A stretch of DNA of 14,272 bases from Mycobacterium sp. (lineage in GTDB: Bacteria; Actinomycetota; Actinomycetes; Mycobacteriales; Mycobacteriaceae): NCBI GenBank assembly GCA_025965815.1, contig JAOPWF010000126.1, positions 1-14,272 of the forward strand. The letters run 5' to 3'. Shown one piece after another: positions 8,932-14,272 of this stretch. Numbering within the stretch: position 1 is the stretch's first letter; every line of letters starts with the position of its first letter. A program made the position numbers and the translations under genes. Under the pieces are notes generated by a model. That model had not been told where the DNA came from, did no database searches, and saw only the letters and a list, made by a program, of their open reading frames with translations.

Positions 8932-10064
8932 CGGCCGCTCAGTAACCCGGCCAACCGCTCGGCGTGGGTCTGCCACCGCCAGTGCTCGGTGACCCAGCGC
9001 CGCCCGGCGGCACCCATGCGCTGCGCGCGGTCAGGGTCGGCCAGGATCCCGCTGATCGCGGCCGCGATCTCGTTGACGTCGTTGCCGTCCACCACCAGCC
9101 CGGTCTCCCCGTCCAGCACGGTTTCCGGGGCGCCGCCGGAACGGCCGGCGACGACGGGCACCGCCGTCGCCGAGGCCTCCAGATACACGATGCCCAGACC
9201 CTCGACGTCCAGCCCGGCGCCCCGGGTGCGGCACGGCATTGCGAACACATCGGCCATGGCGTGGTGCGCAGGAAGTTCCGCCGCGGGCACCCCGCCGGCG
9301 AACACCACGTCTTCAGCGACCTCGTGCCTGCGGGCGAGGCGCTGCAGCGTCTCCAGATACGGGCCGCCGCCGACGACTACCAGCGCGGCGCCGTCGATGC
9401 GCTGCCGGATCGACGGCAACGCCCTGATCAGCATGTCCTGTCCCTTACGGGGCACCAGACGCGATACGCACACGATGGAGGGCCGCCGGCCGAGGCCGTA
9501 GCGGGCCCGCAGTTCCGCGCGGGCGACTTCGTCGGGTGCGAACCGGTCGGTGTCCACCCCCGGCGGTAGATGTTCCAGCGCCGCGTTCGGGCCGAATGCC
9601 GAGGCGAACCGGCGGCGGGTGTAACGGCTGACGAATGTCACCACGTCGGTGCTGTCCCCGATGCGGCGCAGCGCCGAACGCGCCACCGGCAGCATCGACC
9701 ACCCCACCTCGTGACCGTGGGTGCTGGCCACCACGCGGGCGGCTCCGGCACCACGGGCCCGCTGCGCCAGCAGTGCCAACGGGGCCGCCGCGCCGAACCA
9801 CACGGTCTCGATGTCGTGGTCGCCGATCAGGCGGCGCATCCGCGCATCGGTTCCCGGACCGGGCAGCATCAGGCTGCCGGGGTGGCGCACCACCTCGTAG
9901 GGGGCACGCTCGTCGTACTCAGCGGCACCCTTCCACTGCGGCGCATACACGGTGATGGTGTGGGAACCGGTCCGCGCCAACTTGCCCACAAGCTCTTCCA
10001 GATACGCCTGGATTCCGCCACGGCGCGGTGGAAAGTCGTTCGTTACCAGCAGAATACGGGTCAT
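8928..10064 (-). CDS. pimB: GDP-mannose-dependent phosphatidylinositol monomannoside mannosyltransferase PimB' (Rv2188c orthologue)
   Basis: 378 residues, a GT4 retaining glycosyltransferase. PimB' adds the second mannose to PIM1 (Ac1PIM1 to Ac1PIM2) from GDP-mannose at the inner membrane face, the route to PIMs, LM and LAM. The GT-B fold shows the N-terminal nucleotide-fold opening [17 protein letters not shown] with Gly16-Gly17, the STHGHEVGW segment (114-122) with His118, the donor-site [10 protein letters not shown] (201-210) with Arg202 and Lys207, VVGGGPY (230-236), and the E-x7-E motif with Glu288 and Glu296 in EGLGIVYLE. These are the family's donor phosphate and sugar ligands, all intact. 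The start is ATG 10064; longer frames upstream lie inside the preceding gene. It follows the HExxH gene by ten bases without a clear ribosome-binding site, so it is probably translated by coupling. It overlaps fadD15 tail to tail. Confidence 0.96.
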   Translation of the reverse strand: MTRILLVTNDFPPRRGGIQAYLEELVGKLARTGSHTITVYAPQWKGAAEYDERAPYEVVRHPGSLMLPGPGTDARMRRLIGDHDIETVWFGAAAPLALLAQRARGAGAARVVASTHGHEVGWSMLPVARSALRRIGDSTDVVTFVSRYTRRRFASAFGPNAALEHLPPGVDTDRFAPDEVARAELRARYGLGRRPSIVCVSRLVPRKGQDMLIRALPSIRQRIDGAALVVVGGGPYLETLQRLARRHEVAEDVVFAGGVPAAELPAHHAMADVFAMPCRTRGAGLDVEGLGIVYLEASATAVPVVAGRSGGAPETVLDGETGLVVDGNDVNEIAAAISGILADPDRAQRMGAAGRRWVTEHWRWQTHAERLAGLLSGR

Positions 10065-10074
10065 GGCGGGGTGG

Positions 10075-10944
10075 CTAATCTGCCATCCACTGCCGCCAGC
10101 GCACCAGCACATCGGGCAGCGGTGCTCCGAGGACGTCGCCGATGGCGGTCGGCACATCGGGATGTCCGACACCGCACGCACGCAGGTACAGCGCCCGCAG
10201 TGTGCCCGTTCCGTCGACCTCTCCCACGAAACGAGCGAACCACCAGGCCCGGTCGTAGGCCAGCGATCGCGCCGGTCCGGGCGTGTCGAGGTCGGCGTCC
10301 GTCGGTAATCGGGCAAGCTCGCCGGCCCGCTCCGCGCCGGGCCGGGCCGCATCGGGGCGCCCGACGAAGTCGGCTACCCCCTCGGTCAGCCAGCGCGGGG
10401 CATCCAGGGCGGTATCGGCCCGCGCGGCATAGTGGAACAGCTCGTGGCGCAACACGATTCGCAACGCGGCATCGCTCATCGCCACGGCGCCCGGGGCGAA
10501 GACGATCCGCTGCCCGACCGCGATGCGGCGAGCCGGGTCGACGTGGTCGGCGACCGCGACGGCGGCGATATCGGCCCCTTCCACGCCGGGCGCGACCCCG
10601 GCCATGCCGGCGAACTCAGCCTCGGATCCGGTGGCGACCACGACGATGTCGCGCTGCCAGTCGGCACCCCAGAACTTCACCACCGCATCGACGGCCGGAC
10701 CCAGCTGCGCGGCGATGCGCTCGAGCAGCGGCACGGTCGCCGAGCCACCGAGATTTACCAGCCGCACCGTGCGCCCGTCGCCGACGGTCAGTGTCGCCGG
10801 CGAGGCCGCCGGTGTGGTGACCGAGGGCGGCGCTGACGCCGGGACAGGACCAGGACGGATCAGCAGGGCTGTCGCGCCGACCAGTTGGGCGATCAGGACG
10901 ACACCGACAAGGAGGGACAGTGCCGACCTGGCCCTGGTAAGCAG
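10075..10944 (-). CDS. Membrane-anchored HExxH metallopeptidase-like protein (Rv2189c orthologue)
   Basis: About 289 residues if started at CTG 10944; 230 if started at the GTG at 10767. A zinc-binding HELFH motif (minus-strand codons near 10446-10432) is followed about 17 residues later by WLTEGVADF, whose Glu is the usual third ligand. This is the gluzincin pattern of the peptidase-MA-like group. Upstream of GTG 10767 the frame stays open with coding-like third positions and encodes a basic end (LTRARSA), a 20-residue hydrophobic segment (LSLLVGVVLIAQLVGATALL) and a Pro/Ala/Ser linker, i.e. a signal anchor. This part has no ATG, GTG or TTG, so I infer a CTG start. The active domain would face the periplasm-like space. 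It lies seven bases after the ripC stop and ten before pimB'. Substrate unknown. Confidence 0.82.
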   Translation of the reverse strand: MLTRARSALSLLVGVVLIAQLVGATALLIRPGPVPASAPPSVTTPAASPATLTVGDGRTVRLVNLGGSATVPLLERIAAQLGPAVDAVVKFWGADWQRDIVVVATGSEAEFAGMAGVAPGVEGADIAAVAVADHVDPARRIAVGQRIVFAPGAVAMSDAALRIVLRHELFHYAARADTALDAPRWLTEGVADFVGRPDAARPGAERAGELARLPTDADLDTPGPARSLAYDRAWWFARFVGEVDGTGTLRALYLRACGVGHPDVPTAIGDVLGAPLPDVLVRWRQWMAD

Positions 10945-10951
10945 CGGGCGC

Positions 10952-12100
10952 TCAGTACCGGCGGACGTTGTGAATCGGGGCGTTCCCCACCGGGGCTACC
11001 CGGACCGGCGTGCCGTAGGTCGAGGCGTGCACCATCATGCCGTCGCCGATGTAGATGCCGACATGCGACGCGTCGGAGTAGTACGTCACCAGGTCGCCGG
11101 GCTGCATGTCCGACATTGCCACCGGCTGGCCGCCCTGGGCTAGCGCCTGGCTGGAGTGCGGCAACGAGATGCCGGCCTGCTGGAACGACCACATCACCAG
11201 GCCCGAGCAGTCGAACGCCCCGGGGCCGGACGCGCCCCAGGAGTAGGGCGAGCCCACCCGGGTCAGCGCGGCCTGGACGGCGATCGCGCCTTCCCCGCTG
11301 CCAGGGGCGATCGCCGGGACCGCGGCTTCGGGGGGGGCGACGTCACCCGGCGGGATGCCTTCCGGTGGGGGCTCGCCGGGTGCGCCACCGATCGGTGGCA
11401 AAGCGGCAGGGGCACCGTCGGCCAGCACGGCCGGGGGCGGCGCCGGGGCGGCCAGCGCGGTGCGCTGCGTCGGGGTAAGTGTCATGTACTGCGACTTGAC
11501 GACGGCGATCTGCAACTGCAGCTGGCTCTGCTTGGACTGGAGGTCGGCGCGGACCGACGCGGCCTGCTCGGCCGCGGTGCGTGCGTCCGCCGCCGACTTG
11601 GCCGACGCTTCTTCGGCCCGAGTCGCCTGCTCGCCGACGGTGCGGTAGTTCTTCATCTGCGCGGACATCTCGGTCGCCATCACCCGCTGCACGCCGAGCT
11701 GATCGATCAGCCCCTGCGGCGAATCGGCGGTCAGGATCGCGTCCATGCCGTTGGTGCGCCCACCCATGTACTGCGCTGCAGCAAACTTGTCGACCGCGGA
11801 CTGGAACGTTGCGAGCTGAGCCTTGGCGGCATCTGCGGCTGCCTGGTCGCCGGCGTGCTTTGTATCCGCGGCCTGCTGCGCGGCCAGCTTGTTGTTGAGA
11901 TCCAGCTGCGCCGAGTGCATCGCCTCGGTGGTCCGCTCGGCCTGGCGCGACAGCTCGTTCAGCTTTGCCAGGGCGTCATCAGCCGGATCTGCCTGCACAT
12001 TCGAGGCGAGGAGGCTGCCCAATACTACTAATCCCGCTAACGCACCGACGACGGGTTGCTTAACTACACGCGTGAACCGGTGCCTGCGGTCAAGACTCAA
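10952..12100 (-). CDS. ripC: NlpC/P60 peptidoglycan endopeptidase RipC (Rv2190c orthologue)
   Basis: 382 residues, close to M. tuberculosis RipC (about 385). The family cuts D-glutamyl-diaminopimelate bonds in peptidoglycan and acts outside the membrane. A basic N-terminus and hydrophobic core (about 15-33) end in NVQA-DP, a likely signal peptidase site after Ala37. Residues 40-210 are a long coiled coil rich in Ala, Gln, Lys and Glu, the kind of regulatory domain reported to respond to the FtsEX complex in the Rip proteins. A Pro-rich linker (219-268) leads to the catalytic domain with Cys298 in FDCSGL, His346 in ASHVGIYIG and His358 in MMVHAS, a complete triad. The start is TTG 12100, supported by AAGGA nine bases upstream. 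It heads the unit with the HExxH protein and pimB'. Confidence 0.95.
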   Translation of the reverse strand: MSLDRRHRFTRVVKQPVVGALAGLVVLGSLLASNVQADPADDALAKLNELSRQAERTTEAMHSAQLDLNNKLAAQQAADTKHAGDQAAADAAKAQLATFQSAVDKFAAAQYMGGRTNGMDAILTADSPQGLIDQLGVQRVMATEMSAQMKNYRTVGEQATRAEEASAKSAADARTAAEQAASVRADLQSKQSQLQLQIAVVKSQYMTLTPTQRTALAAPAPPPAVLADGAPAALPPIGGAPGEPPPEGIPPGDVAPPEAAVPAIAPGSGEGAIAVQAALTRVGSPYSWGASGPGAFDCSGLVMWSFQQAGISLPHSSQALAQGGQPVAMSDMQPGDLVTYYSDASHVGIYIGDGMMVHASTYGTPVRVAPVGNAPIHNVRRY

Positions 12101-12109
12101 GAGTATGCG

Positions 12110-12114
12110 TCCTT
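12110..12114 (-). promoter_or_regulatory. Ribosome-binding site that fixes the TTG start of ripC
   Basis: AAGGA on the minus strand lies nine bases before TTG 12100. It is the only good Shine-Dalgarno sequence near the N-terminus and supports the TTG start over any internal codon. Confidence 0.7.
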
Positions 12115-12124
12115 AACTGCCGTA

Positions 12125-12180
12125 GCCGAGTCGCCGTCGATCTGCGTTAGGTCTCAGACAGGTTACGAAACGGCATCGGC
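12125..12180 (-). promoter_or_regulatory. Structured 5' leader of ripC (long-range stem)
   Basis: On the minus-strand transcript GCCGA-U-GCCGU (12180-12170) can pair with ACGGC-GAC-UCGGC (12137-12125): two runs of five Watson-Crick pairs with a one-by-three internal loop. The stem encloses about 32 bases and ends 24 bases before the start codon. The enclosed loop has GTCTGAGAC, itself a small inverted repeat. I do not recognise a known riboswitch class. Its role is unknown, but its position in the leader fits post-transcriptional control of a potentially lethal hydrolase. Confidence 0.45.
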
Positions 12181-12200
12181 GTTGTCCAACGAGAGACGCA

Positions 12201-12206
12201 AATTTA
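12201..12206 (-). promoter_or_regulatory. Possible -10 hexamer of ripC
   Basis: The minus strand reads TAAATT at 12206-12201 in an otherwise GC-rich stretch. Transcription from about 12194 would give a leader of about 94 bases that begins just before the stem described at 12125-12180. No good -35 is seen. Confidence 0.4.
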
Positions 12207-12246
12207 ACAGCTGCCCGGCTCGGTGTCCGGCTTCTACAGCGTGTCG

Positions 12247-12480
12247 TCACGCCACCCCGGAGTCACCACGGCGGTGAATCGGCACCAGCCGCAGTCGCGG
12301 TGCCATCCCCGCATCGGCGAGCGCCTCGAGCGCCGCGCGCTCGTCATCGAGCAGTGTCTCGGGCACTCCCAGCAACACGCTGACCACACAGTCCTTACAT
12401 CCGGGACCACGCACCGCGCAGTCGTCGCAGTCGATGATCACCGTGCCCGGATCATCGGCCGGCGGGCTGACTTGTCCCAT
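12247..12480 (-). CDS. Small protein with two CxxC pairs, function unknown
   Basis: 77 residues. The core is GTVIIDCDDCAVRGPGCKDC: Cys18, Cys21, Cys28 and Cys31 (C-x2-C-x6-C-x2-C), a likely zinc knuckle or other metal site. It is followed by a hydrophobic strand (VVSVLLG), an acidic helix (ETLLDDERAALEALADAGM) and a basic end. No signal peptide. Similar short proteins with a VRGxxCxDC core occur in other actinobacteria, as far as I recall, without an assigned function. The start ATG 12480 has GAGAGGA at 12495-12489, eight bases upstream; the longer frame to 12564 lacks such a site. It lies 146 bases upstream of ripC on the same strand, and ripC seems to have its own promoter. It is divergent from the nuclease gene at 12642. 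Confidence 0.82.
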   Translation of the reverse strand: MGQVSPPADDPGTVIIDCDDCAVRGPGCKDCVVSVLLGVPETLLDDERAALEALADAGMAPRLRLVPIHRRGDSGVA

Positions 12481-12488
12481 CAGGGCTG

Positions 12489-12495
12489 TCCTCTC
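12489..12495 (-). promoter_or_regulatory. Ribosome-binding site of the two-CxxC protein
   Basis: GAGAGGA on the minus strand, eight bases before ATG 12480. It decides the start of this short gene in favour of 12480 over the upstream codon at 12564. Confidence 0.65.
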
Positions 12496-12511
12496 GATCG
12501 GTGTGACTCGC

Positions 12512-12539
12512 ACGTTATCGACAGGCACCGACAAGTCGG
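12512..12539 (-). promoter_or_regulatory. Possible promoter with operator-like palindrome for the two-CxxC gene
   Basis: The minus strand has TAACGT (12517-12512), a TANNNT -10 candidate. Just upstream lies a perfect inverted repeat, CCGAC-AA-GTCGG (12528-12539, plus-strand reading), where a -35 or spacer would be. CGACA also recurs as a direct repeat 11 bases apart (12519-12523 and 12529-12533), one DNA turn. This arrangement could be a repressor or activator site. Inference from pattern only. Confidence 0.3.
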
Positions 12540-12629
12540 CGTGTCGTGCTGGGATCGCCAACATGTGGGACGGCCAGGTGGGACGGGGCTGCGCCGGTGT
12601 GGCACCCGCGGTGTGTCGGTCCCGGTGCT

Positions 12630-12635
12630 TACCGT
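12630..12635 (+). promoter_or_regulatory. Possible leaderless -10 of the exonuclease/GIY-YIG gene
   Basis: TACCGT is followed by six bases (CGCGCC) and then the ATG at 12642. The upstream 20 bases contain no purine-rich ribosome-binding site, so a leaderless mRNA starting at the A of ATG is the simplest reading. Confidence 0.45.
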
Positions 12636-12641
12636 CGCGCC

Positions 12642-14272
12642 ATGGGTCAGCTCAGCTTCGCCGACGTCGATGCCGTGTTGAATGTCGCCGGCCCGGCGGC
12701 TCCGGAAGCAGACGTGTCGCTGCGCGAAACCACCTTCGTCATCGTCGACCTGGAGACCACCGGTGGCCGGGCCACCGGCGATCCCCAGCACTGCGATGCC
12801 ATCACCGAGATCGGCGCGGTGAAGGTCCGCGGCGGCGCGGTGCTCGGTGAGCTGGCCACCCTCGTCGATCCCGGACGCGCCATCCCGCCGCAGATCGTGC
12901 AGCTGACCGGCATCACCACCGCGATGTTGTGCGACGCCCCGCGGATCGACACCGTGCTGCCTGCGTTTCTCGAGTTCTCCCGCGGCGCCGTGCTGGTGGC
13001 ACACAACGCCGGTTTCGACATCGGGTTTCTGCGGGCCGCCGCGGAGCGCTGTCAAATCGACTGGCCGCGGCCGCCGGTGCTGTGCACCGTGCGCCTGGCC
13101 CGACGGGTGCTCAGCCGTGAGGAGGCGCCCAGTGTCCGGCTGGCCGCGCTGGCCCGGCTCTTCAGCGCCGCCACCCAGCCGACCCACCGTGCACTCGACG
13201 ACGCCCGTGCCACCGTCGACGTGCTGCACGCGCTGATCGAGCGCGTAGGCAACCAGGGCGTGCACACCTACGCCGACCTGCGCGCGTACCTGCCCAATGT
13301 GACTCCGGCCCAGCGCCGAAAGCGCGTGCTGGCCGACGCGCTGCCGCGCCGGCCGGGCGTCTACCTCTTTCGTGGTCCCGCCGGCGAAGTCCTCTACATC
13401 GGGACCGCGGTCGACCTGCGCCGCCGCGTCAACCAGTACTTCAACGGATCCGACCCGCGCGGACGCATCAAGGAGATGGTGGGCCTGGCCACCTCCGTCG
13501 ACCATGTCGAATGCGCGCACGGGCTGGAAGCCGGCGTCCGCGAGCTGCGGCTACTGGCCGCCCATGCCCCGCCCTACAACCGCCGGTCCCGATTTCCGCA
13601 TCGCTGGTGGTGGGTGGTGCTGACCGACGAGGCGTTTCCGCGGTTCTCGGTGGTGCGGGCGCCACGGCACGACCGGGCGGTGGGACCGTTCCGGTCCCGC
13701 GCGGACGCCGCCGAGACGGCGGCGCTGCTGGCCCGGTTCACTGGGGTCCGCAGCTGCACGACCCGGCTGGGCGGGTCGGCCCGGCACGGCCCGGCGTGCC
13801 CCGAGCGGGAGGTCTCGCCGTGTCCGGCGCCCCGCGGCGTCACCGCCGACGAGTACGCGGCGGCGCCCGCGCGGGCGGCGGATCTGATCGACGGCCGCGA
13901 CAACGCCGCGCTGTCTGCGGTCCTGGCGCACATTGCCGACCTGGCGGCCCGCAGCCGCTACGAGAGCGCCGCGCGTCTCCGGGACCACGCCGCCGGGGCG
14001 ATCGACGTCCTGTGGCGCGGTCAGCGCCTGCGCGCACTGGTCGAGGTAGGCGAGTTGGTCGCCGCGCGGCCGGACGGTGAGGGCGGCTGGCAGTTCGCCG
14101 TGCTCCGTCACGGCCAACTGGCCGCGGCGGGGTGCGCCCGTCGCGGTGTGCCGCCGATGCCGGTCGTCGACGCCATTTGCGCTGGCGCACAATCGGTTCT
14201 GCCCACCGCGGCACCGCTGGGCGGCGCCCTGGTCGAGGAGACGGCGCTGGTCGCCCGCTGGTTGACGGAGCC
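12642..14272 (+). CDS. DEDDh (DnaQ-like) 3'-5' exonuclease fused to UvrC-type GIY-YIG nuclease (Rv2191 orthologue), C-terminus missing
   Basis: 543 codons are visible with no stop before the right edge; Rv2191 is about 645 residues, so about 100 are missing. The N-terminal exonuclease domain (about 30-205) has ExoI Asp36 and Glu38 in VDLETTG, ExoII HNAGFD with Asp126, and Exo[13 protein letters not shown] with His182 and Asp187, a full DEDDh set. The second domain (about 232-320) is a UvrC-like GIY-YIG: GVY with Tyr241, [13 protein letters not shown] with Tyr252 and Arg262, Glu296 in GLEAGVRE, and Asn313 in PPYN, i.e. all residues of the UvrC 3'-incision site. The rest has [18 protein letters not shown] cysteines and a helical region. 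It resembles polymerase epsilon-like proofreading joined to Cho/UvrC incision; a DNA-repair role is inferred. The ATG at 12642 has no ribosome-binding site and is probably leaderless. Confidence 0.93.
   Translation, partial: MGQLSFADVDAVLNVAGPAAPEADVSLRETTFVIVDLETTGGRATGDPQHCDAITEIGAVKVRGGAVLGELATLVDPGRAIPPQIVQLTGITTAMLCDAPRIDTVLPAFLEFSRGAVLVAHNAGFDIGFLRAAAERCQIDWPRPPVLCTVRLARRVLSREEAPSVRLAALARLFSAATQPTHRALDDARATVDVLHALIERVGNQGVHTYADLRAYLPNVTPAQRRKRVLADALPRRPGVYLFRGPAGEVLYIGTAVDLRRRVNQYFNGSDPRGRIKEMVGLATSVDHVECAHGLEAGVRELRLLAAHAPPYNRRSRFPHRWWWVVLTDEAFPRFSVVRAPRHDRAVGPFRSRADAAETAALLARFTGVRSCTTRLGGSARHGPACPEREVSPCPAPRGVTADEYAAAPARAADLIDGRDNAALSAVLAHIADLAARSRYESAARLRDHAAGAIDVLWRGQRLRALVEVGELVAARPDGEGGWQFAVLRHGQLAAAGCARRGVPPMPVVDAICAGAQSVLPTAAPLGGALVEETALVARWLTE

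Noticed and set aside
7819..8976. Long minus-strand open frame (385 codons) opposite fadD15
   Set aside because: It is a high-GC antisense shadow rich in Arg, His and Gly. fadD15 on the plus strand is unambiguous.
9570..10820. 416-codon plus-strand open frame opposite pimB' and the HExxH gene
   Set aside because: Its translation is Arg/Pro/Ala-rich with no recognisable domain, and two clear genes lie on the other strand.
12146..12166. MtrA-type direct repeat (GTTAG/GTTAC)
   Set aside because: The two half-sites are 16 bases apart and imperfect, and lie downstream of the likely -10. Too weak to call a site.
12101..12246. ydaO-type cyclic di-AMP riboswitch upstream of ripC
   Set aside because: Such switches occur before some actinobacterial wall-hydrolase genes, but the leader is short and I could not find the conserved core. 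Only an unclassified stem is supported.
12480..13520. 346-codon minus-strand open frame opposite the exonuclease/GIY-YIG gene
   Set aside because: It is a shadow: the plus-strand frame carries both nuclease motif sets and continues without a stop to the right edge.

Overview
The window is mycobacterial chromosomal core DNA (family Mycobacteriaceae). It is GC-rich, with GTG, TTG and apparently CTG starts. From memory, the proteins match the Mycobacterium tuberculosis block Rv2178c-Rv2191 gene for gene and in the same order. I cannot name the species; the proteins differ clearly from M. tuberculosis, so it is another mycobacterium. I see no insertion sequence, prophage, tRNA, rRNA or CRISPR array, and no gene-free stretch longer than about 160 bases.

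Layout. Bases 1-2215 (minus strand) hold a six-helix membrane protein, a DEDDh exoribonuclease and the first 249 residues of DAHP synthase AroG, which runs off the left edge. Bases 2300-3616 (plus) encode the GT87 alpha-(1->2)-mannosyltransferase of lipomannan/lipoarabinomannan synthesis. It converges on a PlsC-type acyltransferase (3620-4357, minus). Bases 4448-6523 (minus) form a translationally coupled trio: an SRPBCC protein, an ArsA/Get3-like ATPase with a C-terminal HSP20-like domain, and a small cysteine-containing protein. A second SRPBCC gene (6632-7021, minus) is divergent from fadD15, a long-chain acyl-CoA synthetase (7129-8931, plus). fadD15 meets pimB' (8928-10064, minus) tail to tail with overlapping stop codons. 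pimB' is the last gene of a minus-strand unit that also contains ripC (NlpC/P60 peptidoglycan hydrolase) and a membrane-anchored HExxH protein. Upstream of ripC lies an 77-residue protein with two CxxC pairs. Bases 12642 to the right edge (plus) encode a DEDDh exonuclease fused to a UvrC-type GIY-YIG nuclease; the gene runs off the right edge.

How the genes fit together. Most of the middle concerns the cell envelope: two mannosyltransferases of the PIM/LM/LAM pathway, an acyltransferase, an acyl-CoA synthetase, two START-like hydrophobic-ligand proteins and a peptidoglycan hydrolase. The least explained parts are the SRPBCC/ArsA-like/Cys-protein trio, the membrane protein at 1322-2215 and the HExxH protein at 10075-10944. 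Two genes (the ArsA-like ATPase and the HExxH protein) have no ATG, GTG or TTG in frame where their N-termini should begin. Several promoters look leaderless, with a TANNNT hexamer exactly six bases before the start codon.
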